This document shows positions 36,106 to 44,729 of a DNA stretch of 64,000 nucleotides, one piece after another. This stretch comes from CAVUOA01 sp963742955 (GTDB lineage: Bacteria > Bacteroidota > Ignavibacteria > Tepidaquicellales > OLB5), in contig CAVUOA010000009.1 of assembly GCA_963742955.1 (NCBI GenBank), forward strand, positions 248,001 through 312,000, given 5' to 3'. Made by a program: the position numbers and the translations under genes. The notes below the pieces were generated by a model. That model worked only from the letters and a program-made list of their open reading frames with translations. It searched no databases and had not been told where the DNA came from. Numbering within the stretch: the first letter of the stretch is position 1; each line of letters opens with the position of its first letter.

Positions 36106-36143
36106 CATCACCCAAACTCTCCCCGAAGGGGAGGGGATAGGTT
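36106..36143. repeat. Short dispersed hairpin repeat after tRNA-Lys
   Basis: ACGACATCACCCAAACTCTCCCC-gaa-GGGGAGGGG... is similar in sequence and layout to the arsM terminator at 10930-10977 (GACATC, CCCAA, CTCTCC arm, AAAGGAGAGG). The two look like copies of one non-coding element, here possibly ending the tRNA transcript. Confidence 0.5.
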
Positions 36144-36155
36144 ACATGAATTAAT

Positions 36156-36188
36156 AAAAGCCGCTTCCTTTTCAGGAAACGGCTTTTT
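36156..36188. terminator. Bidirectional intrinsic terminator
   Basis: AAAAGCCG-c-TTCCT-tttc-AGGAA-a-CGGCTTTTT forms a long hairpin with A and T tracts at its two ends. It lies between tRNA-Lys (plus) and the end of the T9SS gene at 36205 (minus) and can serve both. A shorter relative is found at 38361-38397 after the paralogous gene. Confidence 0.85.
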
Positions 36189-36204
36189 ACGTTAATTTGA
36201 AATA

Positions 36205-38115
36205 TTACTTCACCAGAAGCATTTTTCTGGTTTCTGTAAAGTTACCTTCAGTTATTTTGTAAAAATAAACTCCGCTGGGCAGATTTGAAGCATCAAAGCT
36301 GATAAGATACGAACCCGGGGTTTTAATTTCATTTACCGGCGAGGCTATTTCTTTTCCGAGAATATCATAAACAACCAATTTAACAAGCCCTGCTGCCGGA
36401 ACATCGTATCGTATAGTTGTTGCGGGGTTAAACGGGTTAGGGTAGTTCTGATATAAAACGTAAGCCTGGGGAATTTGATTGCTGTTTCCGCTGATTCCTG
36501 TTGGCGCGCCTGAACATCCTAATGCTACCCAAATGTTATAAGGACCCGATTCTGTATAAACCGTGAAACACGAATCGCTGTCAGAATACCGTATTCCCGG
36601 TTTCGAACCCTGGGAGCCTGATACACTTGATGCAAGATTTACCCTCTGCGTATGTGTGGTTGAGCCCGTTGCAGTTACTCTGATATAATGAACAGAATCT
36701 TCCGTTGAAACAGTATTGAATGTAAAATAATGCGAATCTCCGTTCCTTCTTCCGGCAATATCCGGCTGGTAATTTGTATTTACATTGCTTCCCCAGAGAA
36801 TACTTTGATTTACATCAGAAAAATCTCCGTAGTTAGTTGTTCTGAAATATTTCACATTCCAGTTTTCTCCCGTAAATTCTCTGAATACGCAAATTACGCT
36901 TCCGTTGCCGTTTCCGTTTGAAGAAAGTCTCGCCCATTGTTTCATGTGCTGTCGATTCCGAACCGCCCTGGCTTGATGGCGCCGTTCCCGTTTGAGGGAT
37001 TCCCGCTTATATCTGCTTTTGAAAAGAAAATTCAGCGTGCTGTCCGGAACATTCGAAAATGATACTATAACCGAATCACCTGTCCCGTTTTTAAAATATG
37101 CAATATCCGAATAAAGTGTTCTTTCATAATTTGCAGGGTTTGATGTGTTATACCACCAGAATTTTTGCCCCTGGTATGTAAATGAAGGATTTACCATATA
37201 TGGATTCAGGCATCTGGCGTATTTTTGTGTGTTGACTCTAACATTGCCTGTATTTAATGAATCAAACGAACAAACCAGATAAATATAAGCAGTAGCAGGA
37301 TATGAAGCGTTATCGGAAGTTATTCTGATATTATAATATCTTTTTGCGGGGTCATCTCCGGGCCATGAGAGGTCAAAGAAACTGCCGTTGAAGGAAGTTA
37401 CATTTATAATTAATCCCCCGGTAAACCATCTTCCGGTTCCGCCGTTTGCTCTCTGTCCATAAACCACCATAAGGTATTTACTGCCGGAAGTGTTTTCAAT
37501 GAGTTCCATATCGAGGTCATCGTAATTGACTTTATCCAGCGGGCGGATATTTCCTGTTACATAAGTTACCCATGATGAGCCTCCATTTACAGAATAAATT
37601 ACTTTGAAAGAGTCCGGTGATGTTGTGCCTGCAGAAAAATTATAGAAAATCCAAATTCTGCCGGCATTAGCGCCCGTCTGTTCCGTACAGGTTGCCATTC
37701 CTTTTATTTCGCGGGCAGTATTATTGTAAAGTCTTATGTTGGAAATTTCATCATTTAGAGTGTTTTCAACAGGCTTGTTGACGTATGTCATACTTCCTCC
37801 ATAGTTCGGTATAAATCTTGTAACGGTATTCCCTGATATTTTTTCAAGCTGATTATTCAAATCAGAAATGCGTTCTCTGTCTCCAGGTTTACCGTCCTTT
37901 TTCAGATTCAGAATTTGCTGTTCAATCCATGTTTGCTGCGGAGTCTTTTTGACAGTTTTATTTACCCCCTTAACGTCAAAGTTATCGGATGAATTGCTTC
38001 CGAAATACTTATCATGTGTTGAAGGTGAGTTAGTTGAGATTTCCTGTGAAAATGATGAATAAACGAACAAAAGTAACATAATGGGCTTAACGAACAAAGT
38101 AAGCCGAAGCTTCAT
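36205..38115 (-). CDS. T9SS cargo protein, tandem paralogue 1 (contains three hidden single-base insertions)
   Basis: An exported protein of 636 residues as printed: signal peptide ending SSFSQE, body, and a C-terminal type A T9SS sorting domain (YPNPFNPATTI, YDILGKEIASPVNEI, LPSGVYFYKI, TRKMLLVK). It is about 60 percent similar along its length to the neighbour at 38414. The stretch encoded by 36930-37020 is out of frame although open. Removing one base at the A-run opposite 37017-37020, at 36977 and in CCC 36933-36935 gives KADISGNPSNGNG...SSQGGSEST...ARLSSNG, matching the paralogue. Function is unknown; the region before the tail suggests a secreted beta-rich adhesin or enzyme-like domain. 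Confidence 0.87.
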   Translation of the reverse strand: MKLRLTLFVKPIMLLLFVYSSFSQEISTNSPSTHDKYFGSNSSDNFDVKGVNKTVKKTPQQTWIEQQILNLKKDGKPGDRERISDLNNQLEKISGNTVTRFIPNYGGSMTYVNKPVENTLNDEISNIRLYNNTAREIKGMATCTEQTGANAGRIWIFYNFSAGTTSPDSFKVIYSVNGGSSWVTYVTGNIRPLDKVNYDDLDMELIENTSGSKYLMVVYGQRANGGTGRWFTGGLIINVTSFNGSFFDLSWPGDDPAKRYYNIRITSDNASYPATAYIYLVCSFDSLNTGNVRVNTQKYARCLNPYMVNPSFTYQGQKFWWYNTSNPANYERTLYSDIAYFKNGTGDSVIVSFSNVPDSTLNFLFKSRYKRESLKRERRHQARAVRNRQHMKQWARLSSNGNGNGSVICVFREFTGENWNVKYFRTTNYGDFSDVNQSILWGSNVNTNYQPDIAGRRNGDSHYFTFNTVSTEDSVHYIRVTATGSTTHTQRVNLASSVSGSQGSKPGIRYSDSDSCFTVYTESGPYNIWVALGCSGAPTGISGNSNQIPQAYVLYQNYPNPFNPATTIRYDVPAAGLVKLVVYDILGKEIASPVNEIKTPGSYLISFDASNLPSGVYFYKITEGNFTETRKMLLVK

Positions 38116-38360
38116 AAATTATTCCTTTCTTAGGATTTTTAAATGTAAATTAAATAGTTTTAGCGATTACCAAGGGGCGCTATTTGAGGGCTAAAATTAA
38201 GGGCTGAACAATAAAGGGCTTAACTGATTTGAACACTTACATAATAAGAAATATTATTAATTAATCAAATATATAATATTACACAATAAACCGAAATCAG
38301 CTTTGCCTTAAAAAGTTCCATTAAATAAAGTTCACAGTATTTATCCAGCCATGCTCAAAT

Positions 38361-38397
38361 AAAAAAGCCGTCCCTTTTTCAAGAAACGGCTTTTAAC
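38361..38397 (-). terminator. Intrinsic terminator of the second T9SS paralogue
   Basis: On the minus strand AAAAGCCGT...ACGGCTTTTTT forms a stem around a loop containing TTTCTTGAAAAAGGG and is followed by a T-run. The gap 38116-38413 holds this hairpin and the AT-rich promoter of the gene at 36205; nothing else is evident. Confidence 0.8.
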
Positions 38398-38413
38398 TAT
38401 GTACGGATAATTA

Positions 38414-40312
38414 CTATTTTACAAGTAACATTTTCTTAGTATCGGTAAAATTACCTGCAGTAATTTTGTAGAAATAAACACCGCTGGGCAGATTTGAAGC
38501 ATCGAAGCTTACAATATAAGAGCCCGGAGTTTTTATTTCATTTACGGGTGATGCAATTTCTCTTCCGAGAATATCATAAACAACAAGTTTAACCAGTCCT
38601 GCTGAAGGTACATTGAACTTTATCGTTGTTGACGGGTTGAACGGGTTAGGATAATTCTGGTAAAGAGCATAAGTCTGCGGAACCTGGTTATTATTTCCGC
38701 TCACGCCTGTAATTGCACCTGAACAGCCAAGAGCAGCCCAGACATTAAATGGACCGTTTTCAGCATAGATTGAAAAACAGCTGTCATTGTTCACATACCT
38801 GAAACCGGCTTTCGGTCCCTGGGTTGCGGAAATCAAGCTAATAAAATTCACTTTCTGGATATGCGTTGTTCCTCCGGTAGTTGTAACTCCAACATAATGA
38901 ACGGAATCTGTGGTTGAAACAGTGTTGAATGCAAAATAATATTTATCAGCATTTCTTACTCCGACTACGTCCGGCTGATAATTTGCATTAACAGGGCTTC
39001 CCCATAAAGTGCTCTGGTTTACAACTGAAAAATTGCCGTAGTTTGTTGTTCTGAAATATTTCACGTTATAGTTGCTGGGGTAGAATTCACGGAATACGCA
39101 TAATACACTTCCGTTATCGGAGCCGTTAGTTGAAATTCTCGCATAATCTTTACGAGCGCCAGCTTCACTTCCGCCCTGGCTTGATGCGTTTCCGACAGGG
39201 GCATTTCCGCCAATATCTGCTTTTGCGAAGAAAATTCTTGTACTGTCAGGTACTCCGCTGAAAGATACAATAACTGAGTCACCTGTACTGTGTCTGATAT
39301 ATGCAATATCAGTGTAGAGGGTTCTAACCAATCCAACTGTTTGCGAACTGTACCACCAGAATTTGGGACCCAGATAAGTGAAGGCAGGTGTTGTTGTATA
39401 AGGATTCAAACATCTGCAGAATTTCTGAGTATTAATATGGATGTTACTTCCGTCTGTTGAATCAAATGAGCAAGCAATATATGTCCATGAGTCGGCAACA
39501 TAATTTGCATTATCAGATGTTATTCTTATGTTATAATACCTTTTAGCAGTGCTGTTACCAGGCCATGAAAAAGCGTACAAGCCGCCTGCAAAAGAGGTAA
39601 TATTTAAAGTTAATCCGCCTGTAAACCAGGTTCCTGTTCCACCGGTTGACCTTAGACCATAAACAACATTAAGGAATTTATTGCCTGTTGACGGTTCAAC
39701 AATTTCAGCATCTAAATCATCATAGTTAATTTTATCTGTTCCGCCCAGCCATGCTAAGGCATAAAGAGACCATGTAAGTCCGCCGTTATCTGAGTATACA
39801 ACTCGTAGAGAATCTGGTGATGTTGTGCTTCCGGAAAATGCATAAACAACCCATAATCTGCCCAGGTGTGCGCCTCTTTGTTCTGTGCATGTAGCAAGTC
39901 CTTTTATAGTGCGCGCAGGGTCATTAAAAATACGGATATTTGTAATGTTATCGTTTATAAAAGGAGGGTTTTGTACCGGTGCTTCTTCGATACCGCCTCC
40001 GGGGTAAGGAGTTGTTTTTGTTGAGAAGTTCCCTGTCATGTTTCCAAGCTGGTCATTTAGCTGCTCAATTCTTGAAATGTTGGAAGCGTTATCTTCTCTT
40101 TTTAAACTCATAATCTCATTTTCAAGGTTGATTTGAGCCTGAGTTTTTTCTTTGACAACAGGCATGCCGGAAACGTCCGTATAGCTGTTAGTATTGTTTC
40201 CGAGATATCTATCGTTGGTTACAGGAGCATTGGGCGTTTCCTGTGCCCATGCCGTACCAAGCAATAGCAGCAAAAACAAGAATGTGTGGAGTGTTGAAAT
40301 TTTTAGTTTCAT
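38414..40312 (-). CDS. T9SS cargo protein, tandem paralogue 2
   Basis: A 632-residue exported protein: signal peptide ending TAWAQE, a repeated N-terminal pattern shared with the neighbour (ITNIRIFNDPARTIKGLATCTEQ), a beta-rich body and a type A T9SS sorting domain (YPNPFNPSTTI, YDILGREIASPVNEI, LPSGVYFYKI, TKKMLLVK). Unlike its paralogue the frame is fully intact, which makes it a useful reference. The body contains VVYSDNGGLTWSLYALAW, a sialidase/BNR-like Asp-box pattern, so a propeller is likely. No catalytic motif is recognised. A separate promoter is expected since terminators lie between the two paralogues. Confidence 0.88.
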   Translation of the reverse strand: MKLKISTLHTFLFLLLLLGTAWAQETPNAPVTNDRYLGNNTNSYTDVSGMPVVKEKTQAQINLENEIMSLKREDNASNISRIEQLNDQLGNMTGNFSTKTTPYPGGGIEEAPVQNPPFINDNITNIRIFNDPARTIKGLATCTEQRGAHLGRLWVVYAFSGSTTSPDSLRVVYSDNGGLTWSLYALAWLGGTDKINYDDLDAEIVEPSTGNKFLNVVYGLRSTGGTGTWFTGGLTLNITSFAGGLYAFSWPGNSTAKRYYNIRITSDNANYVADSWTYIACSFDSTDGSNIHINTQKFCRCLNPYTTTPAFTYLGPKFWWYSSQTVGLVRTLYTDIAYIRHSTGDSVIVSFSGVPDSTRIFFAKADIGGNAPVGNASSQGGSEAGARKDYARISTNGSDNGSVLCVFREFYPSNYNVKYFRTTNYGNFSVVNQSTLWGSPVNANYQPDVVGVRNADKYYFAFNTVSTTDSVHYVGVTTTGGTTHIQKVNFISLISATQGPKAGFRYVNNDSCFSIYAENGPFNVWAALGCSGAITGVSGNNNQVPQTYALYQNYPNPFNPSTTIKFNVPSAGLVKLVVYDILGREIASPVNEIKTPGSYIVSFDASNLPSGVYFYKITAGNFTDTKKMLLVK

Positions 40313-40731
40313 AGTGTATTTCCCTTTAAATTAGTTAATAAAATATATTTTGAAGAATCTTTTTAAAATTAATAATGAATTTCATTATTAGATTATAAAA
40401 CCCGTTAGATTTATGTTAATTTTCAAAAATTTAAAGTATCTAAATATTTCACGCTGCACATAAAACCATATTAAGAAGATAAACACATCAAAAAACAAAT
40501 AAGTTCTCATCAAATCCACACGAATTTAATATATAAACTCAATTTTTCCCAATGTCAAAATTATTGTAATGTAACCTGATTTTTACCTGACACAGAAGAA
40601 TTATTGTGCATATGAAATGACAAATACTGCATTTTTGATAATTAAATTCAAATTTTAATAATATTTAACTATATTGATTGTCATTAAATTTTTAACAGTA
40701 TTTTTAAGAAATAAATTAATTTGTTCAAATT
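40313..40731. other. 419-base AT-rich divergent intergenic region
   Basis: This gap separates the T9SS gene (minus) from the peptide-binding lipoprotein (plus) and must hold both promoters. It is very AT-rich. The only distinct pattern is a direct repeat of TTTGTTCAAAT-like units at 40720-40742, just ahead of and overlapping the start of the plus-strand gene. I see no RNA structure or small gene. Confidence 0.4.
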
Positions 40732-42414
40732 TTGTTCAAATTTTCAATAATCCCTGCCAGGTTGAAATTATTGGGTTTACTGCTAATAGTTTCATGTTCA
40801 TTATTGGGCTGCTCCACAAAGAATTCTGATAAAAAGCTCTTTAGCTATAATGAGCCGAACGGTATCGAAAGCCTTGACCCAATCACCGCAAATAACTACC
40901 CTGCTATCAATGTACTGATTAATGTATACGAAGGTCTTGTTCAATATAATAAAGATGCTAAGCTTCAGCCGCTGCTTGCTAAAAGTTATGAGATTTCTGA
41001 CAGCGGTAAAGTTTATACATTCCGTTTAAGAACTGATGTTTACTTCCATGATGATGAGTGTTTTCCCGGCGGAAAGGGAAGAAAATTAGCCGCAAATGAT
41101 TTCAAATATTGTTACGAACGGATTTGTGATACAAGAACTAAAACGAGGGGACTGTGGGTTTACAGGGATAAAGTCTCAGGCGCTGATGAATATTCAAAAT
41201 CTCCCGCTTCTGTTAAAGAGATTACAGGTTTTAAAGTTATTAATGATTCAACTTTTCAAATTATACTTATTCACCCTTTTGCACCTTTCCTGAGTATTTT
41301 AACTATGCCTTACGGTTATGTTTACCCGCGCGAAGCTGTTGAACATTATGGACAGAATTTTGGATTTCATGCTGTGGGAACAGGTCCTTTTAAATTTGTG
41401 AGATGGGAAGTTGATAAAGAGCTTGTTTGTGAGAAGAATGAACATTATTGGGGTAAAGATTCAGACGGTTCTTCATTGCCTCATATTGACGGGTTCAAAG
41501 TTTTATTTATAAGAAGCCCTGAAACAGAATTTCTGGATTTCCGGGAAAAGAGACTTGATTTTCAAAAACCTTCGATTGAGGTATACTCACAGCTGATTGA
41601 TGAGAACGGCAGCCTTAAGCCTGAGTATAATTTTGACCTCATTAAACAGCCGTACCTTAATACCGTGTATCTTGCGGCAATGCTCAATACCAAAATGGAG
41701 GGGGGAAGGAATAACCAGCTTTCGGAAAATACAAAGCTGAGACAGGCGCTTAACTATGCAATCGACAGAGAAAAAATAGTAAAATATGTTTTAAAAGGTA
41801 AAGGCACACCCGGAATTCACGGACCGCTTCCCAAGGGAATGCCGGGATATTCGGATGAGGTTAAAGGTTATACTTATGACAGAGAAAAAGCCAAGGAGCT
41901 TCTGAAAGAATCCGGGTATCCCGATGGAAAAGGATTGAACCTTAAGCTGGTATTTCATAATGATGAATCACAGCGGGAGCTGTGTGAAGCAATCCAGGCT
42001 CAGTTTAAGGATATTGGTATTGATTTAAAAATAGAGGAAATGCTCGGCGCGACCCACCGTACTGCGCAGAATGAAGGCAAGCTCCAGTTCTGGCGCGCAA
42101 ACTGGGGAGCCGATTATTATGATCCCGAAAATTATTACGCTTTGTTCTACAGTAAAAATTTTACTCCCGAAGGACCGAATACAACAGATTACAGTAATCC
42201 TAAAGTGGATTCGCTTTATGAGCTGGGTTTGAGATTAACCGATTTTGATGAAAGGATGAAAGTTTACAGGGAAATAGATAAGCTTATTTACGAGGACTCC
42301 CCGTGGATGATTGTGTATTACAATCAGTATATATATCTGAAACAGAAAAATGTTGAGGGCATGTATGTTGACGGTTTAGGTATAATAAACCTGAAGTACA
42401 CAAAAATGAATTAG
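40732..42414 (+). CDS. Peptide ABC transporter substrate-binding lipoprotein (SBP family 5)
   Basis: A 560-residue solute-binding protein of the oligopeptide/dipeptide type (OppA/DppA-like). A lipoprotein signal ends at LLGCSTKN. Family features follow: GIESLDPITANNYPAINVLINVYEGLV, the segment GTGPFKFVRWEVDKEL, RQALNYAIDREKI and GRANWGADYYDPENYY-like text near the C terminus. It binds peptides for import outside the cytoplasmic membrane. The start is uncertain: TTG 40732 or TTG 40762, the latter giving a compact KLLGLLLIVSCSLLGC signal. No permease or ATPase gene is adjacent, so it is an orphan here and its partners must lie elsewhere. Confidence 0.92.
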   Translation: MFKFSIIPARLKLLGLLLIVSCSLLGCSTKNSDKKLFSYNEPNGIESLDPITANNYPAINVLINVYEGLVQYNKDAKLQPLLAKSYEISDSGKVYTFRLRTDVYFHDDECFPGGKGRKLAANDFKYCYERICDTRTKTRGLWVYRDKVSGADEYSKSPASVKEITGFKVINDSTFQIILIHPFAPFLSILTMPYGYVYPREAVEHYGQNFGFHAVGTGPFKFVRWEVDKELVCEKNEHYWGKDSDGSSLPHIDGFKVLFIRSPETEFLDFREKRLDFQKPSIEVYSQLIDENGSLKPEYNFDLIKQPYLNTVYLAAMLNTKMEGGRNNQLSENTKLRQALNYAIDREKIVKYVLKGKGTPGIHGPLPKGMPGYSDEVKGYTYDREKAKELLKESGYPDGKGLNLKLVFHNDESQRELCEAIQAQFKDIGIDLKIEEMLGATHRTAQNEGKLQFWRANWGADYYDPENYYALFYSKNFTPEGPNTTDYSNPKVDSLYELGLRLTDFDERMKVYREIDKLIYEDSPWMIVYYNQYIYLKQKNVEGMYVDGLGIINLKYTKMN

Positions 42415-42430
42415 TTCCAGATTTCCAAAT

Positions 42431-42778
42431 CTAGTATATCAGATATTTCTTGCTTTTATTTTCCCACTGTGCATCATACTTACTGTCAACAAAGTAAACC
42501 AGAAGGTCTGCATCGTATTTGCTGTCAACGAAGTATATAATTTTATCAGCATCATATTTGCTGTTAACGAAATACCATAAGCCGTCATGATTCACGTCAT
42601 ATTGGCTGTCTACTTTGTACACAAGTAAGTCGGCATCGTATTTACTGCCAACAACGTAAACCTTTATATCCGCATCGTATTTGCTGTCACATGAATATAT
42701 CTTCTGTGAATAAGAGCTTTGTGTAAATACTGCAAAAAATATTAGAGCGAATAAAGCTGTATATAAAATTGCTTTCAT
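42431..42778 (-). CDS. Septoil-knot family protein (DUF6150-like), secreted
   Basis: A 115-residue exported protein (signal peptide ending SSYSQ). The mature part is six near-identical short repeats, each of the form DSKYDADLLVYFV: DSKYDADIKVYVV, GSKYDADLLVYKV, DSQYDVNHDGLWYFV, NSKYDADKIIYFV, DSKYDADLLVYFV, DSKYDAQ...KKYLIY. This layout matches the family known as DUF6150 or 7(1) septoil knot domain, predicted to fold into a deep topological knot. Biological function is unknown. The family name comes from memory of the sequence pattern; the repeats themselves are plain. Confidence 0.75.
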   Translation of the reverse strand: MKAILYTALFALIFFAVFTQSSYSQKIYSCDSKYDADIKVYVVGSKYDADLLVYKVDSQYDVNHDGLWYFVNSKYDADKIIYFVDSKYDADLLVYFVDSKYDAQWENKSKKYLIY

Positions 42779-42866
42779 GGTTTTTGTAAATTATTATTTA
42801 TTTCGTTAACATTATACTAATTAATAATCATTTTGTTTCTAACCGCTTTGTAAAATTTTGTAAATT

Positions 42867-43835
42867 TCAGTAATATTTCCATTTTAGAGCTTCTCTGAGC
42901 AATATTCCATACCGTAATCCTTTAGTGCTTACACTTACGTTTTCAAATCCAAACTTTTCCATAAAGATTTTTAGAATCAAGACTCCAGGTATTATAATAT
43001 CGGCTCTGCCTTCCATATAATCTCCGATTGACCGGATTTCTTCAGCAGTTTTTGATAATAAATAATTCAGCAGTTTCTCAATCTCTCCAATTGTCAACTG
43101 TGAATTATCAACTATTTTTTTGTCAAACTTTTTTAGGTTGTATTTTAATGCTGCAAGTGTTGTAATAGTGCCCGCTATTCCTATAAGCCTCGTGTTTTCA
43201 GAATTGACAGAAATTTTGTTCAGCTCATCCTGAATAAATTCATCGGCATTGTTGATTTGCGTATTTGTTAAGTATTCGGTGTTTAAAAACCGTTCTTTAA
43301 TTCTTACCGAGCCTATATCAATGCTCTTACCTGTAATCGGAAGATTTAAAAGTGTGTCCATATCAATTATCGGGGAGATATTTTTTGAAGAAACTATTTC
43401 AGTGCTGCCGCCGCCAATATCAATCGTGCAAATCTGTAATTCGTAATTTGAATTTTGAAATTGGTTCTGAATTCCCCCCCAGAATGTCCACCTTGCTTCG
43501 TCATCACCCGATAGGATTTCTATCTCAATTCCTGTTTCATTTTTTACTTTTTCAACGAAATCAAATTTATTATTCGCATCTCTTAGAAAACTTGTTGCCG
43601 TAGCAATAATTCTTTCCGAGCCGTTTTCTTCGCTTATCTTTTTGTATTCATTCAGTATTCCAATTGCTTTTTGTATCGATTCATGCGTAATATTCCTGTT
43701 TGCATCGACACCTTTGCCGAGCCGGGGGATTTGCTGAATATCCAGGATTGTTTTAATATGTGAGGTCTGCTTATCGTATTCGCCGATAAGCATTAGCATC
43801 GTGTTGGTTCCTATATCGATAGTTGATATTCTCAT
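42867..43835 (-). CDS. Ppx/GppA-family phosphatase
   Basis: A 322-residue protein of the exopolyphosphatase / guanosine pentaphosphatase family, ASKHA fold. The first phosphate motif is STIDIGTNTMLMLIGEY and the second is CTIDIGGGSTEIV. ATATSFLRDANN is also typical. It is the short form without the C-terminal HD-like domain, common in this phylum. It could degrade polyphosphate or pppGpp; the sequence does not decide. Its start lies five bases after the end of prmA, so the two are translated together. Confidence 0.9.
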   Translation of the reverse strand: MRISTIDIGTNTMLMLIGEYDKQTSHIKTILDIQQIPRLGKGVDANRNITHESIQKAIGILNEYKKISEENGSERIIATATSFLRDANNKFDFVEKVKNETGIEIEILSGDDEARWTFWGGIQNQFQNSNYELQICTIDIGGGSTEIVSSKNISPIIDMDTLLNLPITGKSIDIGSVRIKERFLNTEYLTNTQINNADEFIQDELNKISVNSENTRLIGIAGTITTLAALKYNLKKFDKKIVDNSQLTIGEIEKLLNYLLSKTAEEIRSIGDYMEGRADIIIPGVLILKIFMEKFGFENVSVSTKGLRYGILLREALKWKYY

Positions 43836-43839
43836 TGCA

Positions 43840-44721
43840 TTACCGGATTCCTGCCTTCGCGGGAATGACAGACTGTTTTACTGCGTAAAAGGCCAGCCAC
43901 TCGGCTCTTTTACGGACGTCTTGAATTTTGAAACTATATTTTCTCAGCGCTTCAGAAAGCTCTTTTTCTTCTTCATGCAGAATTCCCGTTATAAACAATT
44001 TTCCTTTAGCTTTTAATTTTGTATGTATAGCTTTAATATTACCCGTGATAACAGTTCTGTCAATATTGGCTGTAATAACATCAAAATCGCTTTCCTTAAT
44101 TTCATCAATGTTAGCTTTGTATAATTTAATTAATTTTGAAACTCCGTTCCGTTTTAAATATTCCTTTGCATTCATAATTGAGTCTTCATCGATATCAATT
44201 GCTATAGCTTTTAGTATACCTGATTTAATTCCGGCTATTGCTAAAACCGCCGTTCCGCATCCGTAATCAAGCATGAATTTATCTTTCTTCGAGGTGTAAT
44301 CACACAGCATCTCAAGCATCATCTGGGTTGTTTCGTTGTGTCCCGTGCCGAATGACATCTTCGGGTCGATTTCAATCAAAATCTTTCCTTTAGGATTTAA
44401 AAGCTCTTTCTTTTTCCATGACGGATAAACAATAAGTTTATCTTTTATATAAACAGGTTCAATTGATTTCTCCCATTCACGGTTCCAGTTATGGCTGACA
44501 AGTTTTTCGATAATAATATCTTTTTCAGCTAAAGAGGGGAGCATTAAGAGAACGTCTTTTAGAGAATTAAGCTTTTTGAAGTTTTTCTCTTCAATAAAAA
44601 ATTTTATTATGCCGTTTTCTTCAAGAATTGATTTAATACCTTCAAGGTACAGGAGATTGTAGATTTTATCGTAATTATCCTGTGAGTATAAAATCTCAAT
44701 ACCGTAATATATTTTGTTCAT
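43840..44721 (-). CDS. prmA: Ribosomal protein L11 methyltransferase
   Basis: Trimethylates lysines of ribosomal protein L11. The SAM-binding motif is MLDYGCGTAVLAIAGI with DIDEDSI following, and the substrate-site motif is TANIDR in place of the more usual ANILA. EIDPKMSFGTGHNETTQMML is highly characteristic of PrmA. Length is 293 residues. The last ten residues (SVIPAKAGIR) are encoded by an interspersed repeat (43841-43871) that supplies the stop codon. The natural C terminus was probably a little shorter or different. It lies eight bases after folD on the same strand. Confidence 0.93.
   Translation of the reverse strand: MNKIYYGIEILYSQDNYDKIYNLLYLEGIKSILEENGIIKFFIEEKNFKKLNSLKDVLLMLPSLAEKDIIIEKLVSHNWNREWEKSIEPVYIKDKLIVYPSWKKKELLNPKGKILIEIDPKMSFGTGHNETTQMMLEMLCDYTSKKDKFMLDYGCGTAVLAIAGIKSGILKAIAIDIDEDSIMNAKEYLKRNGVSKLIKLYKANIDEIKESDFDVITANIDRTVITGNIKAIHTKLKAKGKLFITGILHEEEKELSEALRKYSFKIQDVRKRAEWLAFYAVKQSVIPAKAGIR
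43841..43871. repeat. Interspersed repeat forming the 3' end of prmA
   Basis: ACCGGATTCCTGCCTTCGCGGGAAT-GACA contains the imperfect inverted repeat ATTCC...GGGAAT. Read on the minus strand it encodes VIPAKAGI, the hallmark of a very widespread bacterial dispersed repeat (similar to the dRS3 group of Neisseria). It has been incorporated into the prmA reading frame. Confidence 0.65.
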
Positions 44722-44729
44722 CGCCGGTA

